NCBI GenBank assembly: GCA_012295275.1
Contig: CM022678.1
Location: 7,947,316-8,011,315 of the forward strand
Length of the DNA stretch: 64,000 nt
Source: Chrysomallon squamiferum
Lineage: Eukaryota; Mollusca; Gastropoda; Neomphalida; Peltospiridae
Reading direction: 5' to 3'
Part shown: positions 34,559 through 44,858 of the stretch, piece after piece
Layout: each line of letters begins with the position of its first letter
How positions within the stretch are numbered: position 1 is the first letter of the stretch
The notes under the pieces: model-generated
Databases searched by the model: none
Told to the model about the DNA's origin: nothing
What the model saw: only the letters and a program-made list of their open reading frames with translations
Position numbers and translations under genes: made by a program

Positions 34559-37270
34559 GGGTCATTCCGTGTCAAATCACCCAATGGTTTAAACCCGACC
34601 GTCTCAGATTTTTATGAAACTTTGTATACTTGTTGACTGGGATCCCACAGCACCAAATCTGAAATGTTAGCTCAATCAGACCAGTGGTGTGGGAGATACG
34701 GCCCACCGAATTTTGAGATTTTTGCCAAAAATGGGTGTGACCACCAACCTTAGAACCCTCATATCTCAGGAACTACTGGGCCAATCTTCATAAAATCGGT
34801 ATTGTTAGAAAGGCAAAATGACAAGGATTCCAAATCTGCCATTTTTGTTCAGTTTGGAAAGTACCTTGACCTTTTGACCTTTGCTATGACCTTGAAATTG
34901 ACCGTGTGGATCACGTGATCTTCAGATGACCTTTAGTGAAATTTAATCTCCCACATGTTAACTAAAACATATAAAAGTTTCCTGGGTGTAATATTTTTTG
35001 TTTAGCCACAATATAGATTTAAAAAAAGCACATACATGAAAATAACACCTTTTCAGCCATTAACATCTGATTAACTAAAACCTGAATGATCAATTCTGGA
35101 TGCTAGGAATCACCATCTCTCTTAATCATCGAGTAAGACATTGTAGGCCTACATGTATGCATAAAGTTCACATATAAAAGTTTCCTGGGTATAATATTTT
35201 TTTGTTTAGCCATAATAGAGATTGTAAAGGGTGACAAAATCAAGATTTGCACACGCTCTGGGTAGGATTCAGACATTAAGATGTCATTTTAATGTTACAG
35301 TAGCTGATGCTAGTTTTTTTCTGTCCTTTCATTCATTTACTGGAACGTGCTAGTGAATGGAGTTTGACAGGAGTTTCGCCTAAACTCGACAGAATAGAAT
35401 TCAAATCAAAGTCCTTTTCTGGGGAAACAACAACCAGCGATTTGTCTGGCAAGTTATCACCAAATTCTCCCATTGTAATACCACCCATACTAAAGCCATC
35501 CTCTGCAGGACCTTTGATTTCTGAAGGGTAATCAGACAGTCACAGCACAACTTGTCTCCTGGCACTAGTGTCTTTGGAGGATTTACTAAGCATTTGTAAG
35601 TGCCCACGCTAACAATTCTTAAAGATCTAGTGCGTGCTTGCTCAGGGTGGCGATTAAGGAGATCACAACAGTTTTTCTGCAATGTTGAAAATTTGATGAA
35701 AAGTTCTTGTTCATGATACTCTTGATGTCCCGTGTTTTGATCCCACTTCAATTTTCCATACACTTCGGAACAACTCCTTTTTGATATGATGGTGTTGATA
35801 ACACACATTTTCAGGAGAGTTAAAGCTGCAGTTAGCCTGGAAGAAATAAGGATTTTCAGTATTGGCCTGCACCTTCAATTCAATAGAACAAAGTCAGTGC
35901 TTTCCTAAATATTAAATCAAATCCTGAAACCCTTTCAGTAAATGTAAGCAGGTCGTAAAATGGCAGCAGAGTACATGTGTTATTGCCAAAGGCCCACAAG
36001 TCTTGGGCATTTATGTCAATCTTCTCAAGTATAAATCACAGTTTATTAAGGTGAAGTAGACCTTGTTCATACTCTGTGCTGAAGACTGGGTGTACAAATA
36101 CATTATGCAGTACATCACTTGATGACGTCTGATTTCAGACTGGGTTGTACTGTTGTTGACTGAAACCTTGTTCAAAACCAATGGCAAGGCCCACATGACA
36201 TGATAAAATTACTTAATAGGTTTTATGAAATAAAAATATTGTTTATATATCAACATCTGACATTGTGTCCAACTTAAAAAGCTTCAGATTGTCAAAGAAA
36301 TGCAAATGAAGAAACTTCTTTGTCTTAAACTTCTAATTGCCATGTGCTCAATGGGGATTGCACCAGGGAATCTAAAGGAGTTCCTGACCTGCCTGAAGCA
36401 TCACTTCCTGTTAACCCTTTGAGCCTGATTGTGTAGAACATGTCATGCCATTTGGCATCTTTTCATATCCTTCAGGCATTCCTTCAGACATGTCAGGTGG
36501 GTTTTAACTCCAAAGATGAGTTTTTAGTCTCAGAGAAAATGTACATTGTAATGCATTGTATCAATCATCCATGCAGGTATGCATTTTTTAAATCTCTATT
36601 ATGGCTAAACAAAAATATTATACTCAGGAAACTTTTATATGTGAACTTTATGCATACATGTAGGCCTACAATGTCTTACTCGATGATCAAGAGAGATGGT
36701 GATTCCTAGCATCCAGAATTGATCATTCAGGTTTTAGTTAATCAGATGTTAATGGCTGAAAAGGTGTTATTTTCATGTATGTGCATTTTTTAAATCTATA
36801 TTGTGGCTAAACAAAAAATATTACACCCAGGAAACTTTTATATGTTTTAGTTAACATGTGGGAGATTAAATTTCACTAAAGGTCATCTGAAGATCACGTG
36901 ATCCACACGGTCAATTTCAAGGTCATAGCAAAGGTCAAAAGGTCAAGGTACTCCAATATTTTCCAAACTAAACAAAAATGGCAGATTTGGAATCCTTGTC
37001 ATTTTGCCTTTCTAACAATACCGATTTTATGAAGATTGGCCCAGTAGTTCCTGAGATATAAGGGTTCTAAGGTTGGTGGTCACACCCATTTTTGGCAAAA
37101 ATCTCAAAATTCGGTGGGCCATATCTCCCACACCACTGGTCTGATTGAGCTAACATTTCAGATTTGGTGCTGTGGGATCCCAGTCAACAAGTATACAAAG
37201 TTTCATAAAAATCTGAGACGGTCGGGTTTAAATTTCTTCTTTTTTTGGGTGATTTGACACGGAATGACCC
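34559..37270. mobile_element. DNA transposon candidate with about 670-bp terminal inverted repeats
   Basis: Starts GGGTCATTCCGTGTCAAATC and ends with its reverse complement. The inverted repeats run about 34,559-35,226 and 36,589-37,270 with high identity along their whole length and small indels. The unique centre (about 1.36 kb) holds a minus-strand coding remnant. Long inverted repeats and a 4-bp TTTA duplication do not let me name a superfamily. It sits just beyond the first modelled exon of gene A, amid repeats shared with gene A introns. Confidence 0.8.
35333..35850 (-). pseudogene. Transposon-encoded ORF remnant, broken by a frameshift
   Basis: One minus frame runs from about 35,850 (LTAALTLLKMCVINTI) through NCCDLLNRHPEQARTRSLRI to LVPGDKLCCDCLIT. 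A second frame continues as GPAEDGFSMGGITMGEFGDN and DFDLNSILSSLGETPVKL to a stop at 35,333. The two halves look like one protein split by a frameshift near 35,540. CCDC and the LNSxLxxLGExPVK pattern remind me of an uncharacterised ORF recurring in invertebrate repeats; that is memory, not a search. No DDE motif is visible. Confidence 0.5.
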
Positions 37271-37690
37271 TTTATCATATATTGTATATAAATCAATTAT
37301 GATGTGTGTGTGTGTGTGTGTGTGTTAGAGAGAATTACTTGAGTATTTATTTTTATATCTTAATATCTAATGTCCATTTATAAGAAAACCGAATAAAAAA
37401 AGAAAAGAAAAAGAAAGTGTGTCTGTATACATTTAGTTTCACAACTCATGTATTGTACAAATACTTTGTACATTTCCAAACTGAGATCTCAAACAAGTAA
37501 TAGGAAATAACTGTTTAGTGTTGAATGATATCAGCTATATCCAGTAAAGGTTAAAATGACCTGATTCAATGAGGCAAAAGTTTATGTCAAACCAAAGCAA
37601 TTCATTACTTTTTAAATAAAAAATGCATTAAGATTTATACTACATTAACAAAATCAGCCCTAAAACAACCAGTAAATTAACCTTCTATGT
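37271..37690. other. Non-coding sequence shared with gene A introns
   Basis: Holds 'gagatctcaaacaagta' and 'ctacattaacaaaatcagcc', both found in gene A introns (27.6, 29.2, 30.5 and 32.4 kb), and a (GT)n run at 37,304-37,325. It shows that the gene A-type duplication extends past the transposon. Confidence 0.5.
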
Positions 37691-37691
37691 C

Positions 37692-37960
37692 AAGTAAAAT
37701 CCCAATAAAATAATTACACCATCCATATGACCAGAAAAAACAAGACACAAATGAACAAACATTGCAAGGAATAACTTGCACAGATGGGTTAACACTTAAA
37801 ACAGAATGTTGATTCAACAAAAGCCAGTTCTTCTCACTGAATGAAAAATAACAGTTAACACTAATGTGCTCGAGTGATTTTATAAAAAGCACCGTAGGTA
37901 CAGAAAAACTCAGTGGAATCAAATACGTTTGAAGTGAAACAGCTAATTGATGCAAAATGA
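37692..37960. repeat. Dispersed repeat family R1, copy 1
   Basis: Shares 'cccaataaaataattacacc', 'aataaacaaacattg'-like, 'aagccagttcttctcact' and 'tgaacaataaca'-like blocks with 38,585-38,790 and, more diverged, 56,555-56,795, all in the same orientation. The Leu/Phe-rich minus frame across it is not a gene. Confidence 0.75.
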
Positions 37961-38397
37961 CGATTACGTCACTTCCCGGATGTTCTTTCCGTTGTTTCCG
38001 GTTGTCTTACATTGAATATCCGCGGGGGATAATTTACGACTGCACTCTCTTGTTTTACTTAATATAACATTTTTTCTATTCTATTAAAACAAAAATTAAA
38101 TGGCGAAGAAATAAATACCCGCAAATTGTATTCCGATAAAAATTAGTTTATTTTTCACATATCAATATTATCAGAGATCTTCCTGTCATTTTAGTAGTAA
38201 TGTTTTTGCTTTTTCCAATGATATATAATGTTTTAGGAAATTAATAATTTTGATAAATTTGTCACATACGTGCAATTACTTGAATTAGTGAAAATCAAAA
38301 TGGCCAAGCATGGCTATTAATATTATTATAATATTAATGGATTTACTGACATAGTGACATACCTACCCGAGCTGAAGTTCTTGTGTGTTCGTATATT
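37920..38397. repeat. Direct repeat R2, left copy
   Basis: Near-identical to 44,347-44,858 in the same orientation. It includes 'acattgaatatccgcggggg', 'tcagagatcttcctgtcatt' and 'cctacccgagctgaagttct'. The two copies are about 6.4 kb apart and bracket a repeat-rich segment. They do not show LTR-type ends that I can recognise. Confidence 0.8.
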
Positions 38398-38584
38398 AAC
38401 GTCTAATGCATTCAGGGGAACTCGAGTTAATATTATGTCTGTTACTCATTGAATAGTTACATTTTTATCCATGTAATAAACATACTTTACCAACACTACT
38501 GCAACTTGTGCAAGTTCTTATAGAATTTTTTAATGTAGATAAATCGGTCTAAATGCTATTTTCTGTCAACAGGTGGAGCACCTG

Positions 38585-38790
38585 TATAACCCAATAAAAT
38601 AATTACACCCTCCATACGACCAGAAAAAACAACATACAAATAAACAAACATTGTAAGGAGTAACTTGCACAGAATGTTGATTGAACAAAAGCCAGTTCTT
38701 CTCACTCAGTGAACAATAACACTAATGTGCTTAAGTGAACTTCGGTTTCATGATAACAACAACATGTACAGTGTGATGGAAGTAAAGATT
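38585..38790. repeat. Dispersed repeat family R1, copy 2
   Basis: Begins next to the palindromic 'aggtggagcacct' and follows copy 1 closely through 'aaaagccagttcttctcact'. Confidence 0.75.
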
Positions 38791-38909
38791 AAATATTCCT
38801 AACAGTAATACTTGTAGAATGTTCAGTTCAATAGAGGCAACGCGTCAGGTGCAAATGTAAGGTTCAGGTGACACAGCGCTGGCCAGTTATTAAGAACTGT
38901 AGTAGTCAT

Positions 38910-39035
38910 TTTGGTAGTGATTTTTTTGCTCTTTCTACTGACATATAATGTTTTAGGAAATTTATAATTTTGATAAATTTGTCACATATGTGCAATTACT
39001 AGAATTAGTGAAAATCAAAATGGCCGTCACATGGT
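38910..39035. repeat. Partial copy of the R2 core
   Basis: Repeats 'tttttgctctttcta', 'atataatgttttaggaaatt' and 'gaaaatcaaaatggcc'. Other partial copies are at about 40,570-40,628 and 41,400-41,512, making five occurrences with the two full copies. Confidence 0.75.
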
Positions 39036-39720
39036 GATTAATGGATTTACAGATCTGACATCTGAAGTGGAACAGCTAATTGGTGCAAATGGCTGCCGTG
39101 AATGGCACATATCTACCATATCTATGTCACTATTTCCAGAAAACTGCAGTTCTTTCAACTTTTTCCCTCACTAAAGTGAAGCTAGCGAACATTTCCAGTG
39201 AACTTTTAGAACCGTTACGTCAAAGAGTTGTCACTTGGTTAATGGGGACATGTTGTCATTAGCAGTAACTGTATGATCAAGTGTTTGCTATTGTTTTTCC
39301 TTTTCAATTACAACATAAATGTGTAGTAACCAGTAGATTCGGAAAAAAAAAAATAATAATAAAAAAAAAAATAATAATAATCAATAAAAGAAATTGTATT
39401 TATTTATTTATTTATATATTTATTTATTGTCACATGCATTGTCATGCAAAAAAAAAGGTAATAATAATAATAAGAAGAAGACGAAGAAGAAATAAGAAAA
39501 ATAAGAAAATAAATAAATAAATGAAAAAATTGTAAAACTAAGGGGTTTTTTTTGCTAAACTTTATTTACTGTCATCATTTCACTTTGCTTTAGTTTAATT
39601 TTTATTTCTTTTGAAAAATCCAAGCTTATCAATTATTTATTTATTTATTTATTTATTATTATTATTATTATTCCATATATAGTTGAGTTTTATTTGAAAA
39701 TTTATTTTGTGCATCAGCAG
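39036..39720. other. No supported gene; A-rich and ATTT repeats
   Basis: Contains AAT/AAG and ATTT simple repeats (39,340-39,520 and 39,630-39,672). A 60-codon + frame at 39,080 lacks support. Confidence 0.4.
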
Positions 39721-39875
39721 AAAACGAACTGGAGCATGTGGAAGGCATCAGTGTGGTGACAGATGTAACTGAAAATCTCGGCCAGATACCCCAGGATCCC
39801 CTCTTGATACTGTCAGCCTCCACTAAAGATGGACACCAAGTTCTAGCAGATGATGTCAGCTACTACAGAGTATAG
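39721..39875 (+). CDS. Possible terminal exon or exon remnant (ELEHVEGISVV)
   Basis: After an acceptor-like 'gtgcatcagcag', 50 codons are open, including NELEHVEGISVVTDVTEN and KDGHQVLADDVSYYRV, then TAG. Composition is clearly protein-like against AT-rich flanks. Unidentified; no upstream exon was found. Confidence 0.4.
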
Positions 39876-39994
39876 TACATATTTCAGCACAAGGAGATAA
39901 TGGGGATGATCAGTGTGGCGAAACCAAGAGCTCTGTATGCCACTCTCTGCTTGTTACCTTCACTGATGCATGCTTGTAAAAATATGAACATGGC

Positions 39995-40372
39995 CTATTT
40001 CGATGGTCTAACTGAAGAGAGAAGGGAGATTGTGTTGAAAAAAGCTGGGAATGTCGGGCCCACGCAAACAGCCCAACAGTAGAGAATTTTTAAGGTTACT
40101 TTGAGAATGAAAATTGAATAAGAAACATGATACGAATATCCCAGATGCTCCAATGGCTTCACCACATCATTGCTTATATACATGACAACTTTCAGGTCAT
40201 TATCTCCAGAAATAAGGAAGATATGTCCAACTGTCTCAGTTTCCCTCATTAGCAATAACATTTTCTGCATATCTTTCATGGAATTTTTCAGGAAAAAAAA
40301 CATTGTCAAATCTTGCTTGTCTTTCAACTTTTCTTCACAATCTTGGTACCATTTTTTTTCATGCTCTGTCAA
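39995..40372 (-). CDS. Possible coding fragment (MTEHEKKWYQDCEEKLKDKQ)
   Basis: A 125-codon frame whose first about 80 residues look like a real protein: charged, helical, with ETETVGHIFLISGDNDLKVV. The rest is less convincing. The + strand here is also coding-like over 39,960-40,082, so one is a shadow. A degraded partial copy lies at 40,590-40,700. Possibly a transposon-derived or pseudogenic exon. Confidence 0.35.
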   Translation of the reverse strand: MTEHEKKWYQDCEEKLKDKQDLTMFFFLKNSMKDMQKMLLLMRETETVGHIFLISGDNDLKVVMYISNDVVKPLEHLGYSYHVSYSIFILKVTLKILYCWAVCVGPTFPAFFNTISLLSSVRPSK

Positions 40373-40750
40373 ATTAACTTAGAAATTAAAGTGATTATTT
40401 GATTCCCCCCTATTTGTTACATACCTACTGGTAGTCTGACAAATGGATTACACTTTGTCAGTAGGTTATCCTAATCCACTTCATAATCATTACGATGAAA
40501 AAATACCAGCAAATTTTATTCTGATAAAACTTTGTAACTTTTTTCTTATCAGTGCTATCACAGATCTTCTTGACATTCCAGTAGTTATTTTTTTGCTCTT
40601 TCTAATGATATATAATGTTTTAGGAAACCTTTCTTCACAATCTTGGTACCATTTTTATTTTCATGCTCTCTGTCGAATTTACTTTGAAATTAACATGTGA
40701 ATAATATATATTTTTTAAATTCCCCCATTTGTAACATACCTACTCATAGG
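40310..40750. repeat. Local duplication of about 295-bp offset
   Basis: 'tcttcacaatcttggtacca' occurs at about 40,330 and 40,625, and 'acatacctact' plus 'ctgacaaat' follows each about 100 bases later. Confidence 0.7.
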
Positions 40751-42180
40751 CTGACAAATTTCAAACAAGTATTTAGAGCAGCAGATAGTTATTGTTGGAA
40801 ACCAAAATGACTGCCTTATTTGATGAGAACACCAAACAAAAATACCAGCTGATGTCTTACAAGTTTGAAGTTTTGTTTATTTTATTAATTGACAAGTATT
40901 TACGATGCAAGGAATATATGGTATGAATTAATGATGCTACCTATCAAGTGAAAACTTCCATTTTCAAATATAATTCATGCACATTGATTTGATTTTTAAT
41001 AAATGTTACATTTTTAAAATGAGGTTATAAAGCAAATTAACACTAATTAATGCTACTAAATAACCGGTAAAAACAAAAAACAAAATATGTAAAGATCCCT
41101 ACAATTCATGTCTTGAAAAATGATGTTTTTGTATTTTGGTTTAATTTCTATGGAGTTTTAGAGAATTACATAATTAAGTGTATGTTAAATTTCAGCTGAT
41201 TAGTTTGCCTAATTAATTAATTTAAATTCTTGAGTTTTAGCAACTTAATTAAAAATACAGTACAGGTTTAGAGTTCATAAAATGTTTCATTTTGATGTAT
41301 CATACAGTCGATTGAAGCTATATGAAATATTCAGTGTTTGTGCTGCAAAATGTCAGAAATGGAGCACACTTCAAAATTACGGATGTCTGAATCTGCAGAG
41401 TGTTTTTTGCTCTCTCCAATGATATATAATGTTTTAGGAAATTAATAATTTTGATAAATTTGTCACATACGTGCAATTACTTGAATTAGTTAAAATCAAA
41501 ATGGCCAAAATGGGGAGAGCTTGTAATCCCCTTTAAAATGACAACAAAATCAAGAGTTTATGTTGAAAATTAAACACTATTTAGGTCAATAGAGGTTTGT
41601 GACCGAAAATTGCTATATTTTAACATTGTCCCTGCTATCATTGTTAATAATCAAGTTTTCTTGATGAAATTTTCAGGAAGACCAATGCCAATCTCTGCAA
41701 TTGATTTTATTTGTAAAAATTAAAAAGACGTTATTAATTAAGGTATCAGCAGCCTAACAAATATAACTGGACAAAGCTATTAAAAGTGCAGATTTTGTTC
41801 GATTCCCGCCACTCCCAAATATCTTCTGTAAAATATTGTGACATGTAAAATATGTTAACTACCGACAGCCTTGCCGATATAACTGGTCGAAGCTACGACG
41901 TAAACCACCACACGATACACCCTTCAGCAGAAAACTCATTCAGTTACCTTTCAAACAATGAAAATGCTGTGTATCAAAACTTGTGTTCAAAAATGTACTT
42001 TTATATGCCTTCAAAGAAATTTTGAAAAAAACTGGCTGAAAATAAAATCTATGTTCACAGGATCAAATGAAAGCTCCTTGTTTGAAAGAAGAGTGTATCG
42101 TGTGGTGGGTTTACATCATAGCTTCGAGCAATTATATCGGCTAGGCTGCCGGAAGCTAATATAGGACGATGACAAGTAGA
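40751..42180. other. No supported gene; one R2-core copy
   Basis: Contains the 41,400-41,512 partial R2 copy. 'gccgatataactggtcgaag' near 41,872 and a near reverse complement of it near 42,115 hint at a foldback of about 260 bases. A poly(A) run is at 42,181-42,206. Confidence 0.4.
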
Positions 42181-42206
42181 TAAAAAAAAAAAAAAAAAAA
42201 AAAAAA

Positions 42207-42265
42207 CTAATTATTATGTCCAGTTACTTTTCATTCGTCTCACGTAACCGGTTTTAGTGATCGTA
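42207..42265. repeat. Short repeat after an A-tract (pair with 44,045-44,120)
   Basis: 'taattattatgtccagttac' and 'cgtctcacgtaaccggtttt' follow an A-tract here and again at 44,063-44,116. It looks like the 3' junction of a dispersed element. Confidence 0.5.
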
Positions 42266-42768
42266 GCATGTTGAAAATTCGGTAAAAATTTGTAATTTTG
42301 AAGAAGAAAAAAAACTGACGATATAACCATAATAACCGATTATAACGCCAACAGACCATACATGATACTAGGTATGTGTATTACTGCCGGAACTGCGTCC
42401 GCCATTTTCTGCTATATCTGTGTGACCTGAATCTCCCCGATGGCGAGTGGTGTCTCTGCGTAAATCGCTTCTCATTGGTCAGGGGCTGGGAGTTTCAGTT
42501 ATCCCTGATGGTATAATTAGCAGGAAATTCCCGTATACTCACTCGTTTTAGAATTTTTCAGTTTGCTCAATTGGTTTGTTTCGGAGGAGAGTTCGAATTT
42601 TTTTTTCGTATTCAACACGTTAAAATCGGTCGTTTTCGATATCGGAGGATAATCTAAGGTAGATGGAGGCGAAGAACAATATTTAATTTTATTATATGTG
42701 AATTTATATTGAAATCTGACACAGCTGAGAAAAATTACACATGCCGGAAAGAGGAGCTGTAACATTGA

Positions 42769-43617
42769 AATGGCTTCAAAATCAAACATGGCGGATGAAA
42801 ATTCGAGTGAAACTGAAGTGATTACTACCCTTGATTTCAGCTATGTTTGATACATGAGTGATAGAACAGATTGTGATGCTGTATAAATATACGACTGTAC
42901 TCTGTGTCACACTTTTATTACCCGATGGATTGTAAATAGTGGACGATTGTGGATTTTGCGAGTGCCTTCAAGCCGATCGGTATGAACTAATTTTGAAATT
43001 TAGTAATCATTATTATTATGTTGGCCTTCTTTTCGGGATGCCTAACTTGAAGTGGAAAAGAAAATCCCCCAATGCAAGGACTGGTATCGCCAACCAACAC
43101 TTGGAAGAGAACTTTTCCAACGGAATTCCAGTTTCTTTGGCGAATTTCTTAAATGGTCACGTATTCAATATTGTTTATTTTTGTCTTTCGCTGTGAAAAA
43201 TGCTGTGCAAAGACCTTTAGAGAATTTCAATCATATATCCCCAATAATATTACTGGTCATCAGAGAAATACAGTTTTGAATTATATTACATCACAAATTC
43301 AGAAACTTGTTGACAACACACTGAACAAGTTCAAGAAACTCAGTGACACTGTGGAATTCAGTATGTTTGATTCCATTTGTCACGAAAGTTTTGATCAGCT
43401 GAACCTGACCAGTACTGTTTCCACAGTTATGTCATGTATTATCCAGCCAGTGGAAGTCCCTCAGGCTGATGAAGAAAATGCCATTGTTCTTCCCAGTACC
43501 AAGCCTGTTGCTGTGTCCCCACTGAAAACCAGGCAGATAAGAAAGTGCCATAACTGTGAGAGATATCATGAAAGTTCGCAATTTGCCAAACAGAAAGTGA
43601 GAAACAGGATCTCTTAA
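42769..43617 (+). CDS. Possible small gene or gene remnant, + strand
   Basis: A less AT-rich stretch with several open pieces: MASKSNMADENSSETEVITT from 42,769; a cysteine-bearing CGFCECLQADR ending at a GTATGA donor (about 42,982); and a 43,153-43,617 frame with FRCEKCCAKTFREFQSYIPN, a helical middle and RKCHNCERYHESSQFAKQ before TAA. CxxC pairs suggest a zinc-binding protein. Exon joins cannot be fixed, and a second open frame overlaps 43,052-43,279. Unidentified. Confidence 0.35.
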
Positions 43618-44346
43618 AACGTCAGAATTAAAATCTGCTTATTACTAATTACTTATATTGCTCTTTTAATAGCTTGAATTGAGAGAACTAGTTACCATCT
43701 ATCTTCAGTCCAAATTTCACTAATAAAATTTGATTATTAAGAAAGTTACATGCATTTTAATGAAAAACAATAGGATTTTGGTCACGCCATTTTAATGCAA
43801 ATGCTTTAAATAATAGAACAATTAATTAGTGTTAATTGAAAACGTTAAAATGCTGTAACTTCCTTAATACTCAACAGAATCACATGATGTTTGTTGTTTT
43901 TTATAGGGTTTTTAGTTCTTTTCAGCAATGTTATTTAATGAAGTAGGTATTATCTGAATTTTTTGTCCACATACCTAATGATACACGAGGTAAATATTAC
44001 AATTATGAGCCTCGAAGCTGCTTGATAAAATTTCAAAGGCATTAAGATAAAAAAAAAAAAACAATTAATTATTATGCCCAGCTACTTTTCATTCGTCTCA
44101 CGTAACCGGTTTTAATGATTCTGTAAAAGTTTCAAGATGGCGACCGAACACCGAAATGACCAACAGACAGTATTTCACGAGGTAAACATAACAATTAACA
44201 ACGTCCAAACAGCGTAGGTACAAAAAACACTCAACGGAATCAAAATATTCGAAATCGTGAGCACTTACCAATATCCCATCTGTGCAGAAATCCCAAGAAA
44301 AGAATATAACACGAGCCAGTGAAAAGTGAACAAACGGTGCCCACAC
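43618..44346. other. Non-coding with repeat pieces
   Basis: No gene supported. The 102-codon minus frame at 44,098-44,406 lies in R1/R2-related repeat sequence and is not called. Confidence 0.4.
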
Positions 44347-44858
44347 TAATGCGAAATACGTTTGAAGTGAAACAGCTGATTGATGTGAAATGGCGATTAT
44401 GTGCACTACGTCACTTCCCGACTGTTCTTTTCATTGTTCTCCGCCACCTGGTATTTTCGGTTGTCTTACATTGAATATCCGCGGGGGATAATATCCCACT
44501 GCACTCTCTTGTTTTATTTAATATAACATTTTTTCTATTCTATTAAAACAAAAATTAAATGGCGAAGAAATAAATACCCGCAAATTGTATTCCGATAAAA
44601 ATTAGTTTATTTTTCACATATCAATATTATCAGAGATCTTCGTGTCATTTTAGTAGTAATGTTTTTGCTCTTTCCAATGATACATTATGTTTTAGGAAAT
44701 TAATAATTTTGGTAAATTTGTCACATACGTGCAGTTACTTGAATTAGTGAAAATCAAAATGGCCAAGCATGGCTATTAATAGTATTATAATATTAATGGA
44801 TTTACTGACATAGTGACATACCTACCCGAGCTGAAGTTCTTGTGTGTTTGTATATTTA
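44347..44858. repeat. Direct repeat R2, right copy
   Basis: Partner of 37,920-38,397, with small indels and an extra 'cctggtattttcgg' near 44,448. Confidence 0.8.

Noticed and set aside
34559-37270. LTR retrotransposon reading of the long terminal repeats
   Set aside because: The two ends are inverted, not direct, repeats.
37677-37955. 92-codon minus frame, Phe/Ser/Leu-rich
   Set aside because: Coincides with repeat family R1; other R1 copies do not keep it open.
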